Assembly: GCA_049647485.1 (NCBI GenBank)
Contig: JBARXT010000296.1
Span: forward strand, 1 to 9,850
Origin: 62-47 sp049647485
GTDB taxonomy: Bacteria > Pseudomonadota > Alphaproteobacteria > Rhizobiales > Xanthobacteraceae
Length of the DNA: 9,850 nucleotides
Reading direction: 5' to 3'
Below the pieces are notes generated by a model. That model worked only from the letters and a program-made list of their open reading frames with translations, made no database searches and was not told the DNA's origin. A program made the translations under genes and the position numbers. Positions 1 through 6,526 of this stretch are shown here, one piece after another. The first letter of the stretch is position 1; every line of letters starts with the position of its first letter.

Positions 1-25
1 CCTTGGAGCCGTTCCCAGAGCTATC

Positions 26-31
26 TGTCAA
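26..31 (-). promoter_or_regulatory. Possible -35 box of a leftward gene outside the window
   Basis: The minus strand reads TTGACA, a perfect sigma-70-type -35 hexamer, in the comparatively AT-rich first 110 bases. Seventeen bases downstream the sequence is CTCCAA, a poor -10, so the call is weak. In related alphaproteobacteria hemE often lies near rho and hemJ (known context), so this could be part of the leader of such a gene. The gene itself is not in the window. Confidence 0.15.
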
Positions 32-108
32 TTTCACTTTGGTCGAAATCGCGTCGCGCCGATATTAGAACAATGACTAATAAGACAGGCGGATCAGGAA
101 TTTAATTC

Positions 109-149
109 TTCGCACGCGCGGCTGCGACGAAGCCGCGCGGGTGTGCGAA
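109..149 (-). terminator. Bulged GC-rich hairpin after hemE, possible terminator
   Basis: The outer arms TTCGCAC (109-115) and GTGCGAA (143-149) pair, as do the inner arms GCGCGGCT (116-123) and AGCCGCGC (131-138). The loop is seven bases and the right side carries a four-base bulge (139-142). Read leftward, the direction of hemE transcription, the stem is followed by GAATTAAATTCC, which is AT-rich but has no true run of U. It could be an imperfect intrinsic terminator or an mRNA 3'-end stabiliser for hemE. The pairing is seen directly; the function is inferred. Confidence 0.45.
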
Positions 150-198
150 AGCATGCAACGAAGGTCGATGGACATCGGCATCGACGCGCATGGTCGAT

Positions 199-221
199 GT
201 GCGAGCGCGTCGCGCTCGCAC
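199..221. repeat. Perfect 11-bp inverted repeat downstream of hemE
   Basis: GTGCGAGCGCG at 199-209 is the exact reverse complement of CGCGCTCGCAC at 211-221, with one base between. As RNA it would fold as roughly a nine-base-pair stem. It begins 42 bases past the hemE stop codon and has no T-run on either side. It may end or protect the hemE transcript together with the bulged hairpin at 109-149, or it may be a small palindromic repeat. An 11-bp perfect arm is unlikely by chance even in GC-rich DNA. Confidence 0.5.
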
Positions 222-262
222 CGGAATCGAAATGGAAGGAACGACCGCTCGGTTCGTCGCGC

Positions 263-1324
263 TCAGCGCGCGCTGCGGCGCACTCGTCGCAACATCTGTT
301 CGACGTGCGCGATCGGCGTCTCCGGCGTGATGCCATGACCGAGGTTGAAGATCAGTCGGCCATTGGCGTAGTTCGTCAACACATCGTCGACCGCCCGGTC
401 GAGAGTGTCGCCGCCGGCGATCAAGGCAAGCGGATCGAGGTTACCTTGCACCGCAACATGATTCTGTACCTGACTGCGGATCAGCGCCGGCTCCGCGGTC
501 CAGTCGATGCTGACGGCATCGACGCCGGTTCGCGCGACGTATGCCGGTAACTGCGCGCCCGCGCCGCGGGGAAAGCCAATGATCTTTGCATCCGGAACAA
601 CCTTGCGGACACCTTCGACGATGCGGCGCGTCGGTTCGATGGACCAGCGCTCGAATTCGCGTGGCGGCAGCACGCCGGCCCAGGTATCGAAGATCTGTAG
701 CGCGTTGGCACCGGCGGCGAGTTGCTTGACGAGATAGTCGATCGACGTTTCCACCAGCACGTCAATGATGCGTGCGAACGCCTCTGGATGGCGATAGGCC
801 AGAAGCCGCGCCGGCGCCTGATCCGGCGTACCGCGCCCGGCGACCATGTAGGTCGCGACCGTCCATGGCGCGCCGCAGAATCCGATCAACGCAATCGAGG
901 GGTCGAGATCGCGCCGCACCCGGCGCAATGCCTCGTAGACCGGCGCGAGCTTGCCGTCGTCGGCCTGCGTCGCCAGTGTCGCGATCAGGTCCGGCGTGTC
1001 GAGCGGATCGAGCCGCGGCCCTTCGCCGGCTTCAAAACGAACCGAACGGCCGAGCGCGTGCGGCACCACCAGGATGTCGGAGAAGATGATCGCGGCATCG
1101 AACTTGAAGCGACGGATCGGTTGCAGCGTCACTTCGGCGGCATAGTCCGGGGTGAAGCAGAGATCGAGGAAGCTGCCGGCCTTGGCACGCAACTCGCGAT
1201 ATTCCGGCAGGTAACGTCCCGCCTGCCGCATCATCCAGACCGGCGGCACGCTTTGGCGTCGGCCAAGCAGCACCTCCATGAAGGGTTGCGTCGCGGATGG
1301 TGCGGTCGAAGACGAATGTGCCAA
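263..1324 (-). CDS. hemE: Uroporphyrinogen decarboxylase HemE
   Basis: Cytosolic enzyme that removes the four acetate carboxyls of uroporphyrinogen III to give coproporphyrinogen III, the branch step toward heme. The 353-residue length is normal for the family. Signature sequences are intact: WMMRQAGRYLPEYR near residues 30-43 (R33), FSDIL (D83), TYMVAG (Y159), FDTWAG (T214) and NLGHGI (H330). These correspond to the substrate-binding Arg, catalytic Asp, Tyr, Ser/Thr and His of characterised HemE proteins. The chosen start is TTG, because AAGGA lies eight bases upstream and the N-terminus then has family length. The next ATG (1279) would trim the leader ahead of the conserved core. The gene begins 40 bases after the ptrB stop on the same strand, so it is probably the distal gene of that transcript. 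The TGA stop precedes a cluster of inverted repeats. Family assignment is certain; the start is likely. Confidence 0.97.
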   Translation of the reverse strand: MAHSSSTAPSATQPFMEVLLGRRQSVPPVWMMRQAGRYLPEYRELRAKAGSFLDLCFTPDYAAEVTLQPIRRFKFDAAIIFSDILVVPHALGRSVRFEAGEGPRLDPLDTPDLIATLATQADDGKLAPVYEALRRVRRDLDPSIALIGFCGAPWTVATYMVAGRGTPDQAPARLLAYRHPEAFARIIDVLVETSIDYLVKQLAAGANALQIFDTWAGVLPPREFERWSIEPTRRIVEGVRKVVPDAKIIGFPRGAGAQLPAYVARTGVDAVSIDWTAEPALIRSQVQNHVAVQGNLDPLALIAGGDTLDRAVDDVLTNYANGRLIFNLGHGITPETPIAHVEQMLRRVRRSAR

Positions 1325-1332
1325 AGCGGCGA

Positions 1333-1337
1333 TCCTT
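1333..1337 (-). promoter_or_regulatory. Shine-Dalgarno site deciding the hemE TTG start
   Basis: The minus strand reads AAGGA here, eight bases before the TTG at 1324-1322. No ATG or GTG is in frame between this site and codon 16, so it supports TTG initiation of hemE. Confidence 0.6.
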
Positions 1338-1364
1338 GCGGCTTAGAGAAGAGAGTGTCGACGG

Positions 1365-3470
1365 TTATGCTGGTTCGGTATCCGTTGCGAGGCCGACCGC
1401 CCATAGCGCGAAGGCATAGACCACGGCAACCTCGTCGAGGCGGTCGAAGCGGCCCGACGCGCCGCCATGGCCCGCGCCCATGTTGGTGCGCAACAACACC
1501 GGTTCGCCGTCGCGCATGGTGGCGCGCAGCCGTGCGACCCATTTCGCCGGCTCCCAATAGGTGACGCGCGGATCGGTGAGCCCGCCCATCGCGAGGATCG
1601 CCGGATAGGTCTTCGCCGCGACGTTCTCGTAGGGCGAATAGGAGAGAATGGAGCGGAACGCCGCCTCACTGGTGACCGGGTTGCCCCACTCCGGCCATTC
1701 CGGTGGCGTCAGCGGCAGCGTGTCGTCGCGCATGGTGTTGAGCACGTCGACGAACGGCACCTCGGCGACGATGCCGGCAAACAGATCGCCGGCGCGATTG
1801 GCGACCGCGCCCATCAGCATGCCGCCGGCGCTGCCGCCGTGGCCGACGATGCGCTTCGCCGATGTATACTTCGCGTCGATCAGCGCGCGCGCGCTCGCGG
1901 CGAAATCGTCGAAGCTGTTGGGCTTCTTCTCGCGCTTGCCGTCGAGGTACCAGCCCCAGCCCTTGTCGGAGCCGCCGCGAATATGTGCGATGGCATAGAC
2001 GAAGCCGCGATCGACCAGCGACAGCCGGTTGGTCGAGAACGATGCCGGAATCGAAAGACCGTAAGAGCCGTAGCCGTAGAGCAGGAGCGGCGCGCTGCCG
2101 TCGAGCTTTGTATTTGTCCGATGCAGCAGCGACACCGGCACCTGCGCGCCGTCCTGCGCGGTCGCCATGATGCGCGTGGTGACGTAGTCGGCCGGGTTGT
2201 GCCCTGACGGAATCTCCTGCCGCTTGCGCAATACGCGTTCGCGGCTGACCATGTCGTAGTCGTAGACTTCCGATGGCGTCGTCATCGACGAATAAGAGAA
2301 GCGCAGGTTGGTGGTGTCGAATTCGTAGCCGCCATGGGTATCGAGCGAATAGGCGGCTTCGTCGAAGGCGATGCTGTGTTCGCTGCCGGAGGCCAAATCG
2401 CGGATGACGATACTCGGCAACGCATTCGCGCGTTCCAGCCACACCAGATGGCCCGAATACAATTCGAAGTCGATCAGGTACACGCCCGGACGATACGGAA
2501 CGAGATCGCGCCAGTTGTCACGCGACGGCGAAGCGAGCGGCGCGGTAACGATCTTGAAGTCGATGGCATCGTCGGCATTGGTGAGAATGAAAAGTTCGTC
2601 GCCGCGATCGGCGAGGGAATACTGCACGCCTTCCTTGCGCGCCGCGACCAGTCGGGGCGGCGCATCGGGATTTGCAAGATCGAGCAGCCACTGTTCCGAG
2701 GTTTCATGGTCGCCACCGGCGATCACGCCGAAGCGACCGCTGGCGCTCTCATGAATGTGGGTGAACCAGCCGGAGTCTTTCTCCTCGTAGACGAGCTTGT
2801 CGTCCGCCTGCGCTGTGCCGAGCCGGTGCAGAAAGACCTGCATCGGCCGATGATTGTCGTCGAGCTTGACGTAAAAGAACGCGCGCGAATCCTTGCACCA
2901 CACCACGTCGCCATCGGTCTGCTCGATTACGTCGGGCAGGTCTTGCCCGGTCGCCCAGTCGCGCACGCGGATGGTGAAGTATTCCGAGCCGCGCGTATCG
3001 GCGCTCCACGCTTCGAGGGTGTGATCCCAGCAATGGCTGGCGTCCCCGAAGTTGAAGTAATCGGTATCCTTCGCCAGCGCGTCGCCATCGAGGATGATTT
3101 CCTCGTTGCCGCCGTCGCGCGGCGTGCGGACGAAGATCGCATGCTGGCCGCCTTCGCGATATTTGCGGAAATAGGCGAACGGCCCGTCCTTCGACGGCAC
3201 GCTGGAATCGTCTTCCTTGATGCGGCCGCGCATTTCCTTGACGAGGCGGCGTTGCAGACCGTTGGTGCCGCCCAGCACGCTCTCGGTGTAGGCGTTCTCC
3301 GCATCGAGATAAGCGCGGATGTCGGCGGGCAGCACGGTGGGGTCATGCAACACGTCCTGCCAGTTGTCGGCTTTCAGCCAGGCGTAGTCGTCGGTCAGCG
3401 TGGTGCCGTGCAGCGTGAAGGACTGCGGACGCTTGTCGGCGAGAGGGGCTTTGGTGGTCTGTTCGTTCAT
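1365..3470 (-). CDS. ptrB: Oligopeptidase B (prolyl oligopeptidase family S9A)
   Basis: Cytosolic serine peptidase that cleaves short peptides, typically after Lys or Arg. From the chosen ATG it has 701 residues, against about 690 for E. coli PtrB. The N-terminal half (about residues 60-400) is the seven-bladed propeller that limits access to small peptides, and the C-terminal part is an alpha/beta hydrolase. The catalytic triad is visible: Ser547 in GHGGSAGGM, Asp633 in GGLTDPRV, and His668 in GAGHGGASGR. The spacings of 86 and 35 residues are close to the 85 and 35 of E. coli PtrB (S532, D617, H652). No signal peptide is seen. In-frame ATGs also occur at 3479 and 3491; the one at 3491 overlaps the upstream aminotransferase stop as ATGA, which would suggest translational coupling. 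I prefer 3470 because the homologous region begins just after it and an AGG lies twelve bases upstream. The family call is firm; the exact start is not. Confidence 0.93.
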   Translation of the reverse strand: MNEQTTKAPLADKRPQSFTLHGTTLTDDYAWLKADNWQDVLHDPTVLPADIRAYLDAENAYTESVLGGTNGLQRRLVKEMRGRIKEDDSSVPSKDGPFAYFRKYREGGQHAIFVRTPRDGGNEEIILDGDALAKDTDYFNFGDASHCWDHTLEAWSADTRGSEYFTIRVRDWATGQDLPDVIEQTDGDVVWCKDSRAFFYVKLDDNHRPMQVFLHRLGTAQADDKLVYEEKDSGWFTHIHESASGRFGVIAGGDHETSEQWLLDLANPDAPPRLVAARKEGVQYSLADRGDELFILTNADDAIDFKIVTAPLASPSRDNWRDLVPYRPGVYLIDFELYSGHLVWLERANALPSIVIRDLASGSEHSIAFDEAAYSLDTHGGYEFDTTNLRFSYSSMTTPSEVYDYDMVSRERVLRKRQEIPSGHNPADYVTTRIMATAQDGAQVPVSLLHRTNTKLDGSAPLLLYGYGSYGLSIPASFSTNRLSLVDRGFVYAIAHIRGGSDKGWGWYLDGKREKKPNSFDDFAASARALIDAKYTSAKRIVGHGGSAGGMLMGAVANRAGDLFAGIVAEVPFVDVLNTMRDDTLPLTPPEWPEWGNPVTSEAAFRSILSYSPYENVAAKTYPAILAMGGLTDPRVTYWEPAKWVARLRATMRDGEPVLLRTNMGAGHGGASGRFDRLDEVAVVYAFALWAVGLATDTEPA

Positions 3471-3487
3471 CGAGTGCATTCGCCTGT

Positions 3488-4675
3488 TCATGTGCTCACG
3501 GCATCGGCCAGCGACTGGATCGCGGCGGTGGTGCCGCCCTCGCCATGTGGAATCCGCAGCGCACGTAGCGCCATCTCCACCACGCCGAGCGTTCCGAGAA
3601 TCATCGGCGCGTTGACGTGGCCCATATGCGCGATGCGGAACGCCTTGCCGGAGAGATCGCCGATGCCGGTGCCGAGCACCACGCCGCACTTCTCCTTGCA
3701 ATAAGCCTGCAACGCCACCGGATCGTAACCGGTGCTGACGCGGATGGTGCTGACGGTGTCGGATCGCTCGAGCGCGTCGCGGATGTTGAATTCGAGCACG
3801 TCGCCCTGCGCCCAGGTTTCAACCGCGCTGCGCACCGCGCGCGCCAGCAGACGATGCCGCGTGTATGATGCGTCGAGCCCTTCCGCGAACAGCATGTCGA
3901 ACGCTTTACGTAGCGCGAACAGCAGATGCACCGGCGCGGTGCCGGCATATTTGCGGTAGTGCTCCAGTCCCTCGCGTGCAGTCCAGTCCCAATAGGGCGT
4001 GCGCAAGCCGGCGTGGCGATGCCGCTCGCGCGCGCGATCGTTGGCGGCGACGAAGGCGAGGCCGGGCGGCGTCATCAGGCCCTTTTGCGATCCCGACATG
4101 GCGACATCGACGCCCCACGCATCCATCTCGAACGGCATGCAGCCGAGCGAGGCGACGGTGTCGACCATGAACAGCGCCTCGTGGCCGGCGGCCTTGATGG
4201 CACGACCAATAGCGGCGATGTCGTTGACGACGCCGGACGCAGTATCGACCTGCACCACCAGAACAGCCTTGATCGTGCGTTGCGTATCTTGCTGCAGCCG
4301 TGCCTCGACCTCAGTGGGGCGTACCGCGCGGCGCAGGTCGCCCTTGAGCACCTCGACCTCGACGCCGATTTCAGCGGCGGCCTCACCCCAGCCGATGGCG
4401 AAACGGCCGCTTTCCAGCACCAGGATATTGTCGCCGCGCGACAGTGTGTTGCTCAGCGTTGCTTCCCACGCGCCATGGCCGTTGGCGATGTAGATGTAAG
4501 TGCGCCCGACGGTGCGGAACAGCCGCTTGAGGTCGCCGAGCAGGCCGTCGGTGAGTTGCACCATTTCGTCGGAATAGATGTCCAGCGCCGGGCGATGCAT
4601 CGCCTGCAGCACCTCGTCGGGCATCGTGGTGGGGCCGGGGATGGCGAGAAATTCCCGCCCCGCGCGAACGACCAT
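3488..4675 (-). CDS. Class V PLP aminotransferase, serine/alanine-glyoxylate type
   Basis: Pyridoxal-phosphate enzyme of aminotransferase class V, closest in motifs to serine-glyoxylate and alanine-glyoxylate transaminases, which transfer an amino group to glyoxylate to make glycine. It has 395 residues, normal for the family. Visible features are the N-terminal PGPTTMP (13-19), NGHGAW (65-70) near the cofactor phosphate, VDTVASLG (171-178) with D172 contacting the pyridine nitrogen, SGSQKGLMTPPG (194-205) with K198 as Schiff-base lysine, and FRIAHMGH (346-353) with R347 expected to bind the substrate carboxylate. The ATG at 4675 has AGAGGA nine bases upstream, a good ribosome binding site. 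The stop overlaps or nearly abuts ptrB, so the two are likely co-transcribed. Substrate preference (serine, alanine, or another donor such as aspartate) cannot be read from the sequence. Confidence 0.9.
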   Translation of the reverse strand: MVVRAGREFLAIPGPTTMPDEVLQAMHRPALDIYSDEMVQLTDGLLGDLKRLFRTVGRTYIYIANGHGAWEATLSNTLSRGDNILVLESGRFAIGWGEAAAEIGVEVEVLKGDLRRAVRPTEVEARLQQDTQRTIKAVLVVQVDTASGVVNDIAAIGRAIKAAGHEALFMVDTVASLGCMPFEMDAWGVDVAMSGSQKGLMTPPGLAFVAANDRARERHRHAGLRTPYWDWTAREGLEHYRKYAGTAPVHLLFALRKAFDMLFAEGLDASYTRHRLLARAVRSAVETWAQGDVLEFNIRDALERSDTVSTIRVSTGYDPVALQAYCKEKCGVVLGTGIGDLSGKAFRIAHMGHVNAPMILGTLGVVEMALRALRIPHGEGGTTAAIQSLADAVST

Positions 4676-4750
4676 GATCGGTTATCCTCTTCTTGCAGCG
4701 CGTCATGCTTCGCACGGCGAGCCTGCGAATTAAAGCCTTTCCGGCGAATG

Positions 4751-4762
4751 CCCGATATCGGG
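4751..4762. promoter_or_regulatory. 12-bp palindrome upstream of the aminotransferase
   Basis: CCCGATATCGGG is a perfect dyad in the 133-base gap between the LssY_C gene and the aminotransferase, about 75 bases before the latter's start. It could be an operator. However, one or two 12-bp palindromes are expected by chance in a window this size, so the call is weak. No convincing -35/-10 pair was found around it. Confidence 0.2.
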
Positions 4763-4808
4763 ACGGAACATGGACACGGCGGGCGCGGGGCTCATCGGCC
4801 ACACGCAG

Positions 4809-5663
4809 TTATTTACCCAACGTCTGGGCGACCGCCTGCCAGATCTGGTCCTTGAGCTGGATGGCGAGCGGGCTGGCGATGTTCACGGTCGGCCCGGCGG
4901 TTTTTTGACAGTGTTCGACAAGCCGCAAAATCCAGACCTCGCCATCGGTGTAGTAGGGATCGCCGCCGCCGTTGCGGCCGGCCAGCGTCGGGCCGACGCC
5001 GGTGACCTGATATTTCGCGGTCGCCATTCCCGCGGCCTCGAGATCGGCTGCAAGCGTCGCGCGCTCGGCGTCGATGTCGGGTGCGATGTGGTGGGTGACG
5101 GCGCCGGTATAGCGGCTGACGCCGACACCGCGATCAAAGGCCGCGTCACCGAGCCAGACCGGACGGTCTTCCGCCCCGCGATCCAGTACGCGCCAGAGCC
5201 GGACATGATGACGTTGATCGGCGCTGCCACCGACCTGCTTTTCGTAAGCGAGATCTTCGCGGCGGTCGAGGTAATAGAGATTGCTGACCGGCGCATCGCG
5301 ATAGGGCCGGCGGAAAATCACGCTGCCGGCGATGCCGATGCTGGAGCGGATCGAGATCGGTGCGGCGGGCGACCAGCCGGCTTCCTGCATCGCGCAGGCG
5401 ATGTCGTCACGGGTGCCGATCAGGCCGACATTGATCGGATCGCCCGGAATGCCTTGCGCGGTGCGCGTCACCATCGGCAGACCGGCGAGGCCTTTCTGGT
5501 GTTCGTAATGCGTCCACAGGATCGGCAGCAGCATGTAGGCGATCAGCCCGTAGAGGCTGAGCAGCACCAGCGACAGCAACACCGTCTGTCGCATACGGCG
5601 ATGTCGTCGTCGCGGTCGCATGTCGGCAGTGCGCTTGCGCGTCAGGTCGCGGGCCTCTTGCAT
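4809..5663 (-). CDS. Membrane-anchored LssY C-terminal domain protein
   Basis: Protein of 284 residues. Residues 1-24 are strongly basic and a single hydrophobic segment spans about 26-50. The rest is an extracytoplasmic or membrane-proximal domain that I recognise as LssY_C (named for the C-terminus of Legionella LssY, encoded near a type I secretion locus). Conserved-looking motifs are RTAQGIPGDPINV (67-79), GSVIFRRPY (113-121), RHHVRLWR (151-158), FDRGVG (176-181), HHIAPDIDAER (191-201) and GRNGGGDPYYTDG (229-241). The clustered His and Asp residues could bind a metal, which is my inference. The biochemical function of the domain is not known to me. The start is uncertain: ATGs at 5621 (M15) and 5594 (M24) are also possible and none has a clear Shine-Dalgarno. 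The gene starts 33 bases after the nuclease-like gene stop, so the two are probably co-transcribed. Confidence 0.82.
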   Translation of the reverse strand: MQEARDLTRKRTADMRPRRRHRRMRQTVLLSLVLLSLYGLIAYMLLPILWTHYEHQKGLAGLPMVTRTAQGIPGDPINVGLIGTRDDIACAMQEAGWSPAAPISIRSSIGIAGSVIFRRPYRDAPVSNLYYLDRREDLAYEKQVGGSADQRHHVRLWRVLDRGAEDRPVWLGDAAFDRGVGVSRYTGAVTHHIAPDIDAERATLAADLEAAGMATAKYQVTGVGPTLAGRNGGGDPYYTDGEVWILRLVEHCQKTAGPTVNIASPLAIQLKDQIWQAVAQTLGK

Positions 5664-5696
5664 GGAGTATCAAGGTCGCACGCGCGGGCGACGCTG

Positions 5697-6431
5697 TCAT
5701 CGCCTGGTTTCGCGGCAGCCCGCGGCCTCGGCATCTTCCACCGAGCAAAACCAGCGCGTCCCCTTGCTGACTTTCATGCGGATCTGGGCATACCAGCGGC
5801 TGGTCGGGCGATGATAGATGCACTGTCCCGAGCGGTTGACATTGCCCTTGATGCGACAGGCGGGCGAGGGCGGCAACGGACCGGAGGCGGATGCCAGCAG
5901 CAGGCGGCGCACGTTTTCCTTCGGCTTTGCGGCGCCGAGAATGGCCGCGTGCTTCTTGCGAACCCGCCAATCCGCCGGCGCGAAAAATGCGCCCTGCCAC
6001 AGGCCGGCATTAGCAGCCTGCGCCTGCTTCTGGTCGGCATCGTAAGCGTGCCCGCTGCGCTGGAAGGTCAGCGCCCAGCCGTTGCTCACCAGCCACCTGT
6101 GAATGTCCTCGCCGTCGACGGTGCATTTCGCCAGCGTGCGAGCACGACGGTCGAGCCGCATCAGGTGGCAGGTCCACGGTTTGTTGCCGACGAAGCCCGC
6201 CAATGCGTCATGCGCGGCGATGCCGCATTTCCATGGCGCGCCTTTGGCATCGAGGCACAGTTGCTGAAGCGCGGGCGCGTCGATGCCGGCGAGCTTGATG
6301 CGGATGTTGTTGATGCTGATCTGATCGGCGGTCTGGATTTTCGGCACGCCGGTGACATCCGCGGCGCGCGCTGCGACGGTCGATACGATCAACGTCATCA
6401 TCGCGGCAGCGAAGGAAATCGATTTGAGCAT
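5697..6431 (-). CDS. Secreted staphylococcal-nuclease-like protein with altered active site
   Basis: A 244-residue protein with a signal peptide (MLKSISFAAAMM..., likely cut after ARA, residue 23) and an SNase/thermonuclease OB-fold domain at about residues 38-147. Family members cut nucleic acids with calcium. Visible motifs are IKLAGIDAP (44-53), RRARTLAKC (95-103), a helix HRWLVSNGWAL (111-121) and NAGLWQG (141-147). Compared with S. aureus nuclease, the Arg35 position is Lys45 and the Glu43 position is Ala54; Asp40 is kept as D51 and Arg87 as R98. Activity is therefore doubtful. A second domain at about 191-241 (CRIKGN, YHRP, RWFCS, EAAG) is often found at the C-terminus of rhizobial nuclease-like proteins. 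This start was chosen for the signal peptide; upstream ATGs at 6467 and 6479 are possible, and starting at 6638 would overlap the neighbour by 112 bases. The first Shine-Dalgarno is weak. Confidence 0.85.
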   Translation of the reverse strand: MLKSISFAAAMMTLIVSTVAARAADVTGVPKIQTADQISINNIRIKLAGIDAPALQQLCLDAKGAPWKCGIAAHDALAGFVGNKPWTCHLMRLDRRARTLAKCTVDGEDIHRWLVSNGWALTFQRSGHAYDADQKQAQAANAGLWQGAFFAPADWRVRKKHAAILGAAKPKENVRRLLLASASGPLPPSPACRIKGNVNRSGQCIYHRPTSRWYAQIRMKVSKGTRWFCSVEDAEAAGCRETRR

Positions 6432-6486
6432 CAACGATGGCCGCTTGCAGAGGTCATGCTGCGACATTCTGGCGGCCATCGTGCGG

Positions 6487-6501
6487 CCGCGCAAGGCGCG
6501 G
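6487..6501. repeat. Short intercistronic hairpin
   Basis: CCGCGC (6487-6492) and GCGCGG (6496-6501) pair around a three-base loop in the 95-base gap between the barrel-protein gene and the nuclease-like gene. There is no T-run on either side. It could slow or process the transcript between the two genes, but GC-rich DNA makes such stems common. Confidence 0.25.
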
Positions 6502-6526
6502 AGGCCATTCGCAATATTGGAATCGC

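Noticed and set aside
94..336. An 80-codon minus-strand frame over the hemE 3' end
   Set aside because: Arg-rich, overlaps hemE and the inverted repeats; no sign of a real gene.
722..1564. A 280-codon open frame on the plus strand across hemE and the ptrB end
   Set aside because: Arg-rich shadow translation over two certain genes, with no ribosome binding site or known motif.
2334..3704. A 456-codon open frame on the plus strand, antisense to ptrB
   Set aside because: It mirrors a well-supported peptidase gene with an intact catalytic triad; the translation shows no recognisable domain.
4709..4729. Inverted repeat TTCGCA/TGCGAA upstream of the aminotransferase
   Set aside because: Only six base pairs with a nine-base loop and no T-run; expected by chance.
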